Source: Lachnospiraceae bacterium UBA7598 (lineage in GTDB: Bacteria; Bacillota; Clostridia; Lachnospirales; Lachnospiraceae). Taken from it: a DNA stretch of 11,005 bases. The translations under genes were made by a program, and so were the position numbers. The notes under the pieces are model-generated. The model saw only the letters and a list, made by a program, of their open reading frames with translations. It was not told the DNA's origin and did no database searches. The stretch is taken from positions 1 to 11,005 of the forward strand of contig DLQV01000277.1 in NCBI GenBank assembly GCA_002474415.1. Reading direction: 5' to 3'. Shown piece by piece: positions 1 to 7,352 of this stretch; the first letter of the stretch is position 1, and each line of letters opens with the position of its first letter.

Positions 1-512
1 ACAGAATTATAATTCGTGTCAAAAATCATTTTCTCATTTGTCACAATCGCTTGCTGGAAAATCAAATGCGTTTTGCCATTTCCATATTCCAAAACGGATG
101 TGGTATCCGTAATTTTTTCTTCGTTCAGCCGATAGCCGTTTGGAATATACTGCGGTTTTAAAATAGTATCGGAAATCTTCTCTTCGTCTGATTCATAAGA
201 ATAAATACTGATGTTTCCATCCAGCACCGTTTTTACCGTATGAAAAAAACGTACCCGGTAAGCCTCCACACTCATCGTAACGGTGAGTGCTCCCACAAGC
301 ATCACAAGTGCTGCTGCCGCAATTTTCTGTGTGATTTTCTTCAACTGTTTTTCGACCTGCATATACTTTTCTTTCCGTATCAGCCGCTTCATACGCTTTC
401 TGAATTTATCTGAAAAAACGTAATCTTTTTGCGTGCACACTTCCAGTTGGCGTACCATTGCCGCATCAACGATCGGCATTTTTTCATAAAGCCATTCGTC
501 CGTCACTTTCAT
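1..512 (-). CDS. Putative anti-sigma factor, membrane-anchored, DUF4367-like (C-terminus beyond window)
   Basis: The reading frame is open from an ATG at 512 to the left edge: 170 codons without a stop, and the C-terminus is missing. Residues 1-63 are polar and rich in Lys and Arg, so probably cytoplasmic. Residues about 64-82 form one hydrophobic segment (AAAALVMLVGALTVTM). From about residue 118 the sequence PQYIPNGYRLNEE resembles the start of a DUF4367 domain, which would lie outside the membrane. The ATG overlaps the stop of the ECF sigma gene as ATGA, implying translational coupling. An ECF sigma factor followed by a single-pass membrane protein is the usual arrangement for a sigma/anti-sigma pair, so the likely job is to hold the sigma factor at the membrane until a signal arrives. 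There is no zinc anti-sigma HxxxCxxC motif; the only cysteine in the visible part is Cys26. The role is inferred from context; the DUF4367 match is by eye. Confidence 0.72.
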   Translation of the reverse strand, partial: MKVTDEWLYEKMPIVDAAMVRQLEVCTQKDYVFSDKFRKRMKRLIRKEKYMQVEKQLKKITQKIAAAALVMLVGALTVTMSVEAYRVRFFHTVKTVLDGNISIYSYESDEEKISDTILKPQYIPNGYRLNEEKITDTTSVLEYGNGKTHLIFQQAIVTNEKMIFDTNYNS

Positions 513-1051
513 TCGGTATCTCCCTCCTTGATTTTTTCCAGTTCTTTTTCAATCAGCCGTTTTCCTCTGGCAATCCGCTGCCGGATTGTCCCCTCCCGAA
601 GTCCGCATATTCTGGCAATCTCCCGGTTTTCTAGATGTGCGGAATATTTTAACAGAAATATATCTCTGTATTTTGGTGGAAGATTTTTTAAAATATCTAA
701 CACTCCATGTTCTTCCTCCGGTGCCATATAAGTAAGCTGCCCGGTTTCATCCGGAAGTTCATCCATATAGATTTCCCTGCTTTGTAACCGGTTTCTTCTG
801 CGGTAAAGATCAATTGCTGCATGTTTTGTGATCGTAATCAGATAACGTTTCGTGGCAGTCTCCTCCGGCTGTCCGACGTTTTCCATATGTTTTGCCACCC
901 GCACAAATGCTTCCTGCACGGCATCTTCTGCCAACTGGTAATCATGCAGAATATCCACCGCCACCTTTAGCATCAGATAACGATAGTTTTCGTACAGGAT
1001 CACAAATTTTCGTTTTTCTTCAGGTGTATCCACCATCATCAGTAAACTCAC
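509..1051 (-). CDS. ECF-family RNA polymerase sigma factor
   Basis: This 180-residue protein has the two-domain plan of an extracytoplasmic-function sigma factor and no region 3. Region 2 covers about residues 14-88 and includes the core-binding motif AEDAVQEAFVRV. Region 4 covers about 116-170, with a helix-turn-helix near 142-163 (NREIARICGLREGTIRQRIARGK) split here as NREIARICG and LREGTIRQRI. It would direct RNA polymerase to a small set of promoters. The start chosen is a GTG, because a GAGG Shine-Dalgarno sequence lies 7 nt upstream of it; two ATG codons at residues 5 and 6 are farther away than usual. The gene overlaps the downstream membrane protein by 4 nt. A TGTAAC-N17-CGTTATA promoter of ECF type lies about 35 nt upstream, suggesting self-activation. 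The family is clear from the sequence; the regulon and the signal cannot be read from it. Confidence 0.9.
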   Translation of the reverse strand: MSLLMMVDTPEEKRKFVILYENYRYLMLKVAVDILHDYQLAEDAVQEAFVRVAKHMENVGQPEETATKRYLITITKHAAIDLYRRRNRLQSREIYMDELPDETGQLTYMAPEEEHGVLDILKNLPPKYRDIFLLKYSAHLENREIARICGLREGTIRQRIARGKRLIEKELEKIKEGDTE

Positions 1052-1085
1052 GCGCGTTCCTCACTTTTGTTTTGTCTCTGCTAAC

Positions 1086-1115
1086 TATAACGAACCTGTC
1101 GGTTCCATTGTTACA
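1086..1115 (-). promoter_or_regulatory. Candidate ECF-type promoter of the sigma factor gene
   Basis: On the minus strand TGTAAC (1115-1110) is followed after 17 nt by CGTTATA (1092-1086). This fits the TGwAAC-N16/17-CGT pattern of autoregulated ECF promoters in Firmicutes. The spacer contains an inverted repeat GAACC-GACA-GGTTC (1092-1105), which reaches into the -10 element. The predicted start lies roughly 25-30 nt before the GTG codon. A sigma-A reading with TATAGT as -10 is possible, but its -35 would be poor. Confidence 0.55.
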
Positions 1116-1124
1116 TATTTTCAG

Positions 1125-1159
1125 ACAAAAATAAAAGACATCCGGATTTCCGAATGTCT
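1125..1159 (-). terminator. Second (distal) tandem terminator of the butyrate operon
   Basis: An 11-bp stem at 1136-1159 with a 2-nt tip is followed on the minus strand by TTTTATTTTTGT. In minus-strand RNA one pair (1153/1142) is a G-U wobble, so the stem is continuous. In plus-strand RNA the same position is a C-A mismatch. This supports use on the minus strand. It starts 1 nt after the proximal terminator. Confidence 0.8.
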
Positions 1160-1160
1160 G

Positions 1161-1191
1161 AAAAAACCGCCGCGGAAATCCGCGGCGGTTT
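1161..1191 (-). terminator. Proximal intrinsic terminator after etfA
   Basis: A very GC-rich inverted repeat (CCGCCGCGGA / TCCGCGGCGG, extended by A-T pairs) has a short AT tip and is followed on the minus strand by six T. It lies 27 nt after the etfA stop codon. A smaller 6-bp hairpin (CATCTT-loop-AAGATG, 1199-1215) sits between the stop codon and this terminator. Confidence 0.92.
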
Positions 1192-1218
1192 CTTTTCACA
1201 TCTTTATGTAAGATGAAA

Positions 1219-2268
1219 TTATTTATTCTTCATTTCAGCCTTTAAAGCCTCTGTCAGAGCTGGAACGATCTTGTTCAGATCTCCAACGATACCGTAATCA
1301 GCTACGGAGAAGATTGGAGCATCCTCATCCTTGTTGATTGCGATAATCAGGTCAGACTCTTCCATACCAGCTACGTGCTGGATTGCTCCGGAAATACCGA
1401 TTGCAAAGTAGATCTGTGGACGAACCGTCTTACCTGTCTGTCCTACCTGATAATCCTGTGCTAACCAGCCGTTTTCTACAGCGGCACGAGAGCAGCTTAC
1501 CATTCCGCCAAATACATCAGCGAGATCCTGCAGCATCTTGAAGTTCTCTTTGCTTCCAACTCCACGACCACCGGATACAAGAACCTTTGCATCCATGATG
1601 TTCTCTACGTTTCCAACTGCCTTAACAACGTTAAGGATCTCAACGTAACGGTTGTTCTTCTCAAGTGTAGGATTGAACTCAATCACTTCAGCCTTGCGTC
1701 CAGCCTCTTTTGGAAGCTTCTGCATAACACCAGGACGAACGGTAGCCATCTGAGGACGGTTGTCCGGGCAGGCGATGGTTGCGATTGTGTTTCCACCGAA
1801 TGCAGGACGGGTCATCAGTAACTGGTTGTGCTTCTGCTCGTTCTCTTTTCCTGGAACTGCGTTGATTGGGAAATCACCGATCTCAAGCTTTGTACAGTCA
1901 GCGGTAAGTCCTGTTGCAACTCTTGCAGATACGGTAGGACCAAGGTCACGACCGATTGCTGTTGCGCCAACTAACATAATCTCTGGCTTGTACTCATTGA
2001 TTACTGCTGCAAGAGCCTGTGCATATGGCTCTGTACGGTATGTCTCAAGTTCAGGGTTGTCTACTACGATAACCTTGTCTGCGCCATACTCGCCTAACTC
2101 ATCTGTTAAGCCCTTTACGTTTGATCCAAGAAGGACTGCTGTTACGTCTGTTCCTAAATCTTTTGCAAGCTCCTTTGCCTTTCCGATTAACTCAAAAGCG
2201 ATAGAGCTAAGTTCATTGTCTACCTGCTGTGCGTAGATAAATACGCCCTTATATTCTTCTAAACCCAT
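1219..2268 (-). CDS. etfA: Electron transfer flavoprotein, alpha subunit
   Basis: EtfA pairs with EtfB and passes electrons to butyryl-CoA dehydrogenase. In butyrate-forming Clostridia the EtfAB-Bcd complex bifurcates electrons from NADH to crotonyl-CoA and ferredoxin. From the ATG at 2268 it has 349 residues. The N-terminal nucleotide-fold domain begins GLEEYKGVFIYAQQVDNE. The C-terminal FAD domain is complete: VSGGRGVGSKENF (231-243), SRAAVENGW (260-268), QVGQTGKTVRPQIYFAIGIS with SGAIQH (274-298) and INKDEDAPIF (311-320). The frame extends to GTG codons at 2277 and 2280, but the ATG has a GGTGA sequence about 6 nt upstream and gives the usual family N-terminus, so I chose it. It is the last gene of the operon, 26 nt after etfB. 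No ferredoxin-like N-terminal extension is present. Family identity is secure; bifurcation is inferred from family and context. Confidence 0.96.
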   Translation of the reverse strand: MGLEEYKGVFIYAQQVDNELSSIAFELIGKAKELAKDLGTDVTAVLLGSNVKGLTDELGEYGADKVIVVDNPELETYRTEPYAQALAAVINEYKPEIMLVGATAIGRDLGPTVSARVATGLTADCTKLEIGDFPINAVPGKENEQKHNQLLMTRPAFGGNTIATIACPDNRPQMATVRPGVMQKLPKEAGRKAEVIEFNPTLEKNNRYVEILNVVKAVGNVENIMDAKVLVSGGRGVGSKENFKMLQDLADVFGGMVSCSRAAVENGWLAQDYQVGQTGKTVRPQIYFAIGISGAIQHVAGMEESDLIIAINKDEDAPIFSVADYGIVGDLNKIVPALTEALKAEMKNK

Positions 2269-2294
2269 GTTATTCACCACTTTTCTCTATAATC

Positions 2295-3077
2295 TTAGAT
2301 AATATGTTTCTCTTTGAATTTTCCGATTAAGTATGCAACGGACTCTGCAGGATCCAGATTTACTTTCTCTCCTGCACCCTTCGGTACCTTATCAGATGCC
2401 TTAGCGATCTTTGTTGGAGATCCCTTCAGACCAAGGTTAGAATCATCTACATCCTTTAAGTCTTTTCTTCCCCATACGGTAACTTCTTTGTCTACTGCAT
2501 CGAAAATTCCACCCGGAGTCATATATCTTGGCTCGTTTAACTCAGAAAGAGCAGTGATCAGGCAAGGCATTTTAGCCTTAACTTCATGATATCTGTCCTC
2601 ATACTGACGCTTAACGATTACGGAATCTCCCTCAACCTTGATGTCCTCAGCATAAGAGATTACCGGAAGTCCAAGATGTTCAGCGATCTGTGGTCCTACC
2701 TGTGCGGTATCACCATCAATAGCCTGACGTCCTGTGATGATCAGATCATAATCTAAGTTACGAAGTGCACCGGCAATTGTTGTAGAAGTAGCCCATGTAT
2801 CAGCTCCACCTAATACTCTGTCGGTAACAAGAATAGCATCGTCAGCTCCCATAGCCATAGCCTCACGAAGAACAGCATCAGCCTTTGGAAGTCCCATGGT
2901 AAGAACAGTAACCTTTGCACCGTTCTGATCCTTAATTCTAAGTGCTGCCTCAAGACCAGCTTTGTCATCTGGGTTCATGATAGCAAGCATTGCAGCTCTA
3001 TCGAGTGTTCCGTCTGCGTTGAACTTTACGCCGCCCTTTGTATCCGGAACCTGTTTAATACATACTACGATATTCAT
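2295..3077 (-). CDS. etfB: Electron transfer flavoprotein, beta subunit
   Basis: This 260-residue protein starts MNIVVCIKQVPDT, the standard EtfB opening. It carries the nucleotide-binding signature GRQAIDGDTAQVGP (116-129) and the family motif LNEPRYMTPGG (181-190). In bifurcating EtfAB this subunit binds a second FAD, where the classical mitochondrial protein binds AMP; NADH delivers electrons to that flavin. The length is normal for the family. AAAAGGAG lies about 10 nt before the ATG. The gene sits between bcd (49 nt upstream) and etfA, as in known butyrate operons, so the product should act with Bcd in the cytoplasm. Family identity is clear; bifurcation rather than simple electron transfer is inferred from pairing with Bcd in a butyrate producer. 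Confidence 0.96.
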   Translation of the reverse strand: MNIVVCIKQVPDTKGGVKFNADGTLDRAAMLAIMNPDDKAGLEAALRIKDQNGAKVTVLTMGLPKADAVLREAMAMGADDAILVTDRVLGGADTWATSTTIAGALRNLDYDLIITGRQAIDGDTAQVGPQIAEHLGLPVISYAEDIKVEGDSVIVKRQYEDRYHEVKAKMPCLITALSELNEPRYMTPGGIFDAVDKEVTVWGRKDLKDVDDSNLGLKGSPTKIAKASDKVPKGAGEKVNLDPAESVAYLIGKFKEKHII

Positions 3078-3126
3078 GTATTATTTATCTCCTTTTCTTC
3101 AATCTTGTTGTGACGCAACTGTACGA

Positions 3127-4278
3127 TTATCTTAATAATGATCCAGAAATAACCATACGCTGAACTTCAGAAGTTCCTTCGTAGATCTCTGTGATCTTGG
3201 CATCACGCATCATACGCTCGACGTCGTACTCACGGATATATCCATATCCACCGAATAACTGAACAACCTCTGTTGTAACAGCCATAGCAGTCTCTGCTGC
3301 AAATAATTTAGCCTTAGCAGCCTCTACAGAATAAGTCTTCTGTGTAGCCTTAGCCATAGCAGCCTTGTAAACAAGAAGCTGAGCAGCTTCGATTCTTGCA
3401 GCCATATCAGCGATCTTAAACTGTGTATTCTGCTGCTGGGCGATAGAACGACCAAACTGCTTTCTTTCCTTTGTATACTCGATACAACGATCTAAAGCAC
3501 CCTCTGCGATACCAAGTGCCTGAGCAGCGATACCGATACGACCACCATCGAGTGTGTGCATAGCGATATTGAAGCCCTTGCCCTTCTGTCCAAGAAGTGC
3601 ATCCTTAGGGATACGGCAGTCTGTGAAGATCAACTCATATGTAGAAGAACCACAGATACCCATCTTGTTTTCCTTTGTACCAAATGTAAATCCAGGTGTT
3701 CCCTTCTCTACGATAAATGCAGAAATCTCTTTCATCTTTCTGCCACGCTTCTCGATGATACCTGTAACAGCGATAACGATATATACGTCAGCTTCCTTAC
3801 CATTTGTAATGAAGCACTTAGAACCGTTCAGTACCCACTCGTCGCCATCAAGAACTGCCTTTGTCTGCTGTCCCTGTGCATCTGTACCAGCACCTGGCTC
3901 TGTCAGACCGAATGCACCGAGCTTCTTACCAGATGCAAGATCCGGAACATACTTTGCCTTCTGCTCTGGTGTACCAAATGTTACGATAGGGTCTACACAC
4001 AGAGATGTATGTGCAGATACGATAACGCCTGTTGTACCACAAACCTTAGAAAGCTCTTCTACACACATAACATATGTGAGAATATCACAGCCCTGTCCAC
4101 CTAATTCCTTAGAAACAGGAATTCCTAAGAAACCATACTTTGCCATCTTGTCTACAGTCTCTCTTGGAAATCTGTGCTGCTCATCAATTTCCTGTGCAAG
4201 AGGCTTTACTTCATTCTGCGCAAAATCCTTGAACAGAGTCTGCGCCATTTCATGTTTCTTGTCTAAAGTGAAATCCAT
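3127..4278 (-). CDS. bcd: Butyryl-CoA dehydrogenase
   Basis: Bcd reduces crotonyl-CoA to butyryl-CoA, taking electrons from EtfAB. The 383-residue protein has the full acyl-CoA dehydrogenase fold: an N-terminal helical domain (1-120), the FAD/substrate motif GAFGLTEPGAGTD (121-133), CFITNG (155-160), and a C-terminal helical domain with ERKQFGRSIA (271-280) and LFGGYGY (341-347). The catalytic base of short-chain members is Glu367, in the motif IYEGTSEVQR (365-374). The frame stays open upstream to about 4518, but the ATG at 4278 follows GGAGG by 9 nt and gives MDFTLDKKHEMAQ, a normal family start. The longer version would overlap hbd by about 160 nt and has no family-like sequence. The 76-nt gap after hbd holds a strong hairpin. 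Assignment as short-chain (butyryl) rests on the operon context. Confidence 0.97.
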   Translation of the reverse strand: MDFTLDKKHEMAQTLFKDFAQNEVKPLAQEIDEQHRFPRETVDKMAKYGFLGIPVSKELGGQGCDILTYVMCVEELSKVCGTTGVIVSAHTSLCVDPIVTFGTPEQKAKYVPDLASGKKLGAFGLTEPGAGTDAQGQQTKAVLDGDEWVLNGSKCFITNGKEADVYIVIAVTGIIEKRGRKMKEISAFIVEKGTPGFTFGTKENKMGICGSSTYELIFTDCRIPKDALLGQKGKGFNIAMHTLDGGRIGIAAQALGIAEGALDRCIEYTKERKQFGRSIAQQQNTQFKIADMAARIEAAQLLVYKAAMAKATQKTYSVEAAKAKLFAAETAMAVTTEVVQLFGGYGYIREYDVERMMRDAKITEIYEGTSEVQRMVISGSLLR

Positions 4279-4313
4279 TCTTTCTATCCTCCATAATAGA
4301 TTGATTATTACAC

Positions 4314-4340
4314 CCGCACGTGGCTGACAGCCACATGCGG
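4314..4340 (-). promoter_or_regulatory. Intercistronic RNA hairpin between hbd and bcd
   Basis: A 12-bp inverted repeat with a 3-nt loop lies 14 nt after the hbd stop codon: CCGCAYGTGGCT against its complement. In minus-strand RNA the pair 4319/4335 is a G-U wobble, giving an unbroken stem; in plus-strand RNA it is a C-A mismatch. No T-run follows (GGTGTAATAATC), so this is not a normal intrinsic terminator. It could protect or process the transcript, or partly attenuate it before bcd-etfBA. Its function is inferred. Confidence 0.75.
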
Positions 4341-4354
4341 AAATTGTACGCTTA

Positions 4355-5227
4355 TTACTGAGCGTCAACAGGTGTCTTTGTACGATCTGCGTTGTATACG
4401 TAGAATCCCTTGCCTGTCTTACAGCCGAGGTTTCCACCACGTACCATCTTACGAAGCAATGGGCATGCACGATACTTGCTGTCGCCTGTTTCCTTATAAA
4501 GAACATCCATGATTGCAAGGCAGATATCCAAGCCTACGAAATCACCTAACTCAAGTGGTCCCATTGGATGGTTTGCACCAAGCTTCATAGCTGCATCGAT
4601 ACCAGCGATATCGGAAACACCTTCCATCTTGATGAAAGCCGCTTCGTTGATCATTGGGATAAGGATACGGTTTACAACGAAACCAGCAGCCTCATTTACC
4701 TGTACAGGAGTCTTACCAATCTCCTCAGAGATCTTGATGATCTGATCAACTGTCTCCTGAGGTGTATTTACACCAGCGATAACTTCAACGAGCTTCATTC
4801 TGTCAGCAGGATTGAAGAAGTGCATACCGATCATAGGACGTGTAAGACCATTTCCAATCTCTGTGATAGAAAGTGAAGATGTATTAGAAGCGAAGATACA
4901 CTCTGGCTTTGCAATCTTGTCAAGCTCAGCAAATGTTGTCTTCTTAACTCCCATATCCTCGAATGCAGCTTCTACGATCAGATCGCAGTCTGCACAGAGG
5001 TCTTCCTTCAGACCAGGTGTGATGCTTGCAAGAATTGCATCTACCTTCTCCTGTGTCATCTTTCCTTTTTCTACGAGTCTTGCATAGCCTTTAGCGATCT
5101 TATCCTTTCCGCCTTCAGCCCACTCCTGCTTGATGTCGCAAAGTGCAACTTCATAACCATCAACCATAGCAAATGCCTTTGCAATGCCCTGTCCCATGGT
5201 ACCAGCACCAATAACGCCAACCTTCAT
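4355..5227 (-). CDS. hbd: 3-hydroxybutyryl-CoA dehydrogenase
   Basis: Hbd reduces acetoacetyl-CoA to 3-hydroxybutyryl-CoA with NAD(P)H. The 290-residue protein has an N-terminal Rossmann fold with GAGTMG at residues 7-12 and an acidic Asp31 at the end of the second strand, which favours NADH over NADPH. Family active-site residues are present: Ser117 in SNTSS, His136 in GMHFFNP, Glu148 and Asn186 in AAGFVVNR. The C-terminal helical dimer domain contains GANHPMGPLELGDFVGLD and ends with GCKTGKGFYVY. Length matches the short, single-domain clostridial type rather than FadB fusions. The ATG is preceded by AAGGAGG at 7 nt. It lies 40 nt after crt and 76 nt before bcd. Identification is secure; cofactor preference is an inference from the Asp. 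Confidence 0.97.
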   Translation of the reverse strand: MKVGVIGAGTMGQGIAKAFAMVDGYEVALCDIKQEWAEGGKDKIAKGYARLVEKGKMTQEKVDAILASITPGLKEDLCADCDLIVEAAFEDMGVKKTTFAELDKIAKPECIFASNTSSLSITEIGNGLTRPMIGMHFFNPADRMKLVEVIAGVNTPQETVDQIIKISEEIGKTPVQVNEAAGFVVNRILIPMINEAAFIKMEGVSDIAGIDAAMKLGANHPMGPLELGDFVGLDICLAIMDVLYKETGDSKYRACPLLRKMVRGGNLGCKTGKGFYVYNADRTKTPVDAQ

Positions 5228-5267
5228 GTTTATTTCCTCCTTAAAATTTTAATTACTTACTTGTTTA

Positions 5268-6059
5268 TTATTTGTTCTGGAAAGGAACAACCTTTAACTT
5301 CTTCTCCTTGTCTTTCTCAAGGAAGTTGCCCATACCTGCCTTCTGGTCTTCTGTCTCGAAGCAGTCACCGAAGAGCTTCTCTTCGATCACGATTGCCTGA
5401 TCCATATCTACCTGAAGTCCATCGTTGATTGCCTTCTTACAGTTTCTGACAGCAATCGGAGCATTTGCTGCGATGCCTGCTGCCATCTTCTTAGCTGCCG
5501 GGAGAAGCTCCTCCAATGGATATACAGCGTTTACAAGGCCAATTCTGTATGCCTCATCCGCCTTAATATTTCTGGCTGTGTAGATCATCTGCTTTGCCAT
5601 ACCGGCACCTACCAGACGTGCAAGTCTCTGTGTTCCACCAAATCCAGGTGTGATGCCAAGACCTACCTCTGGCTGACCGAATACTGCATTCTCAGAACAG
5701 ATACGGATATCACAGCTCATAGAAATCTCACAGCCACCGCCAAGTGCAAATCCATTGACCGCAGCGATCACCGGGATTGGGAATGTCTCGATCTTGCGGA
5801 ATACATCATTTCCCTTCTTGCCAAATGCTTCGCCTTCAGCCTTTGTGAGTGTAGACATCTCGGCGATATCAGCGCCTGCTACAAATGACTTCTCGCCAGC
5901 GCCTGTAAGAACTACGGCTCTTGTTGTATTCAGATCAATGGCATCGAATGCAGCTTCAAGCTCATCCAACACCTGACTATTCAACGCATTCAAAGCCTTT
6001 GGTCTGTTGATTGTAACAACACCTACAAAGCCTTCCTGCTCATAAGTAATAAATTCCAT
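5268..6059 (-). CDS. crt: 3-hydroxybutyryl-CoA dehydratase (crotonase)
   Basis: Crt removes water from 3-hydroxybutyryl-CoA to give crotonyl-CoA. The 263-residue protein has the enoyl-CoA hydratase fold. The first oxyanion-hole segment is SFVAGADIAEM (58-68) and the second is NGFALGGGCEISM (102-114). The two catalytic glutamates are Glu111 (in GGGCE) and Glu131 (in GQPEVGLGITPG), with the 20-residue spacing of the family. The C-terminus is slightly longer and more lysine-rich than in many crotonases (FLEKDKEKKLKVVPFQNK). AGGAG lies 6 nt before the ATG. It is the second gene of the operon, 43 nt after thl. The sequence supports crotonase activity; the butyrate role follows from its neighbours. 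Confidence 0.97.
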   Translation of the reverse strand: MEFITYEQEGFVGVVTINRPKALNALNSQVLDELEAAFDAIDLNTTRAVVLTGAGEKSFVAGADIAEMSTLTKAEGEAFGKKGNDVFRKIETFPIPVIAAVNGFALGGGCEISMSCDIRICSENAVFGQPEVGLGITPGFGGTQRLARLVGAGMAKQMIYTARNIKADEAYRIGLVNAVYPLEELLPAAKKMAAGIAANAPIAVRNCKKAINDGLQVDMDQAIVIEEKLFGDCFETEDQKAGMGNFLEKDKEKKLKVVPFQNK

Positions 6060-6102
6060 CTTAATCTCCTTAAACTCTATCCAAGTATGTTACGTGGCTC
6101 AA

Positions 6103-7290
6103 TTAGTCCTCAATCTTAACGATTGTAGAGCAGCCCATACCACCACCGATACACAGTGTAGCAAGACCTGTCTTAGCACCTCTTGCCTGCATCTCATGAA
6201 GCAATGTAACAAGGATACGGCATCCAGAAGCTCCTACCGGATGACCAAGTGCGATTGCACCACCGTTTACGTTTACCTTGCTCATATCGAACTTTAAGTC
6301 TCTTGCAACTGCGATAGACTGAGCAGCAAATGCCTCATTAGCCTCGATCAGATCGAAATCATCGATAGAAAGACCTGTCTTTGCAAGAACCTTCTTTGTA
6401 GAAGCAACAGGACCAACACCCATGATCTCTGGCTCTACTCCGCCAAGAGCTCCAGCTACCCATGTAGCCATTGGCTTAACGCCAAGCTCCTTAGCCTTCT
6501 CTTCGCTCATAACAACGATTGCTGCAGCACCGTCGTTGATTCCGGAAGCGTTACCAGCTGTAACCAGTCCGCCTTCCTTACCAGAGCAGCAACGTAACTT
6601 GCTAAGAGACTCAGCAGTTGTTCCAGGACGAGGTCCCTCATCCTTTACGAAATCAACCATTTCCTTCTTAACCTTTACAGGTACAGGAACGATCTCATCA
6701 TCAAACTTGCCGGCTGCGATAGCTGCTTCGCACTTCTGCTGGCTGTTTGCAGAGAACTCATCAAGTTCTTCTCTTGTAATACCATACTTGTCACATACGT
6801 TCTCAGCAGTGATCATCATATGATAGTGGTTGAATGCATCTGTTAATGCATCGTTAACCATTGTATCGATAATTGTTGCATTGTTCATTCTGTATCCGAA
6901 ACGAGCCTTTGTCATAGCGTAAGGAGCCATGGACATGTTCTCCATACCACCAGCTACAACGATATCAGCCTCACCAGCCATGATCATTGTTGCAGCATCG
7001 TTTACACACTTAAGACCAGATCCACAAACAACGTTGATTGTGATTGCCGGAACCTCGATCGGTAAACCAGCCTTGATGGAAGCCTGACGAGCTACGTTCT
7101 GTCCCTGAGCTGCCTGGATTACACAACCCATCTTAACTTCGTCAACCATCTCCGGCTTAACACCTGCTCTGTTTAAAGCTTCTTTAATTACAATTGCACC
7201 TAAATCTGCTGCTGGAGTATTGCTTAATGCTCCACCCATCTTGCCGATTGCTGTACGGCAAGCACCTGCTAATACAACTTTCTTTGCCAT
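6103..7290 (-). CDS. thl: Acetyl-CoA acetyltransferase (thiolase)
   Basis: Thiolase condenses two acetyl-CoA into acetoacetyl-CoA, the entry step to butyrate. The 395-residue length is typical of biosynthetic thiolases. The active-site residues are all visible: nucleophile Cys89 in NVVCGSGLK, the NEAFA motif (318-322), His350 in [14 protein letters not shown], and Cys380 in LCIGGGMG. The ATG follows AAAGGAG by 8 nt. It is the first gene of the operon, with a sigma-A promoter and a Rex-like operator in the 90 nt upstream, so its transcription and that of the five genes after it probably respond to NADH/NAD+. Cys89 and Cys380 correspond to the pair reported to form a redox-switch disulfide in the Clostridium acetobutylicum thiolase. 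It could act on longer acyl-CoA, but the context argues for acetyl-CoA. Confidence 0.97.
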   Translation of the reverse strand: MAKKVVLAGACRTAIGKMGGALSNTPAADLGAIVIKEALNRAGVKPEMVDEVKMGCVIQAAQGQNVARQASIKAGLPIEVPAITINVVCGSGLKCVNDAATMIMAGEADIVVAGGMENMSMAPYAMTKARFGYRMNNATIIDTMVNDALTDAFNHYHMMITAENVCDKYGITREELDEFSANSQQKCEAAIAAGKFDDEIVPVPVKVKKEMVDFVKDEGPRPGTTAESLSKLRCCSGKEGGLVTAGNASGINDGAAAIVVMSEEKAKELGVKPMATWVAGALGGVEPEIMGVGPVASTKKVLAKTGLSIDDFDLIEANEAFAAQSIAVARDLKFDMSKVNVNGGAIALGHPVGASGCRILVTLLHEMQARGAKTGLATLCIGGGMGCSTIVKIED

Positions 7291-7329
7291 TCTTCGTTCT
7301 CCTTTAAATCAAACTCGCACCAAATGATG

Positions 7330-7347
7330 CTGTTAATTTTTTAACAA
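7330..7347. promoter_or_regulatory. Putative Rex operator for the butyrate operon
   Basis: The sequence CTGTTAATTTTTTAACAA matches the Rex consensus TTGTTAANNNNTTAACAA at every fixed position except the first base. Rex is a repressor that leaves DNA when NADH is high. The site begins 5 nt downstream of the thl -10 hexamer, so bound Rex would cover the transcription start. Rex control of this operon is established in other Clostridia; here the claim rests on the motif and its position. Confidence 0.85.
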
Positions 7348-7352
7348 TGTCT

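Noticed and set aside
429..731. Plus-strand frame opposite the sigma factor and its partner
   Set aside because: The opposite strand holds two overlapping genes with clear domain features; this frame is an antisense shadow.
3083..3126. Possible hairpin between bcd and etfB
   Set aside because: Only a 4-bp GTTG/CAAC stem with a 5-nt loop is present, too weak to support.
3554..4327. Long open frames on the plus strand opposite bcd
   Set aside because: Two overlapping plus-strand frames are open here, but they lie opposite a clear bcd gene, have Cys/Ser/Pro-rich sequence without family features, and result from strong codon bias in the real gene.
4279..4518. 80-residue N-terminal extension of bcd
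   Set aside because: It overlaps the end of hbd, reads through the intercistronic hairpin, has no family similarity, and the ATG at 4278 has a proper GGAGG site.
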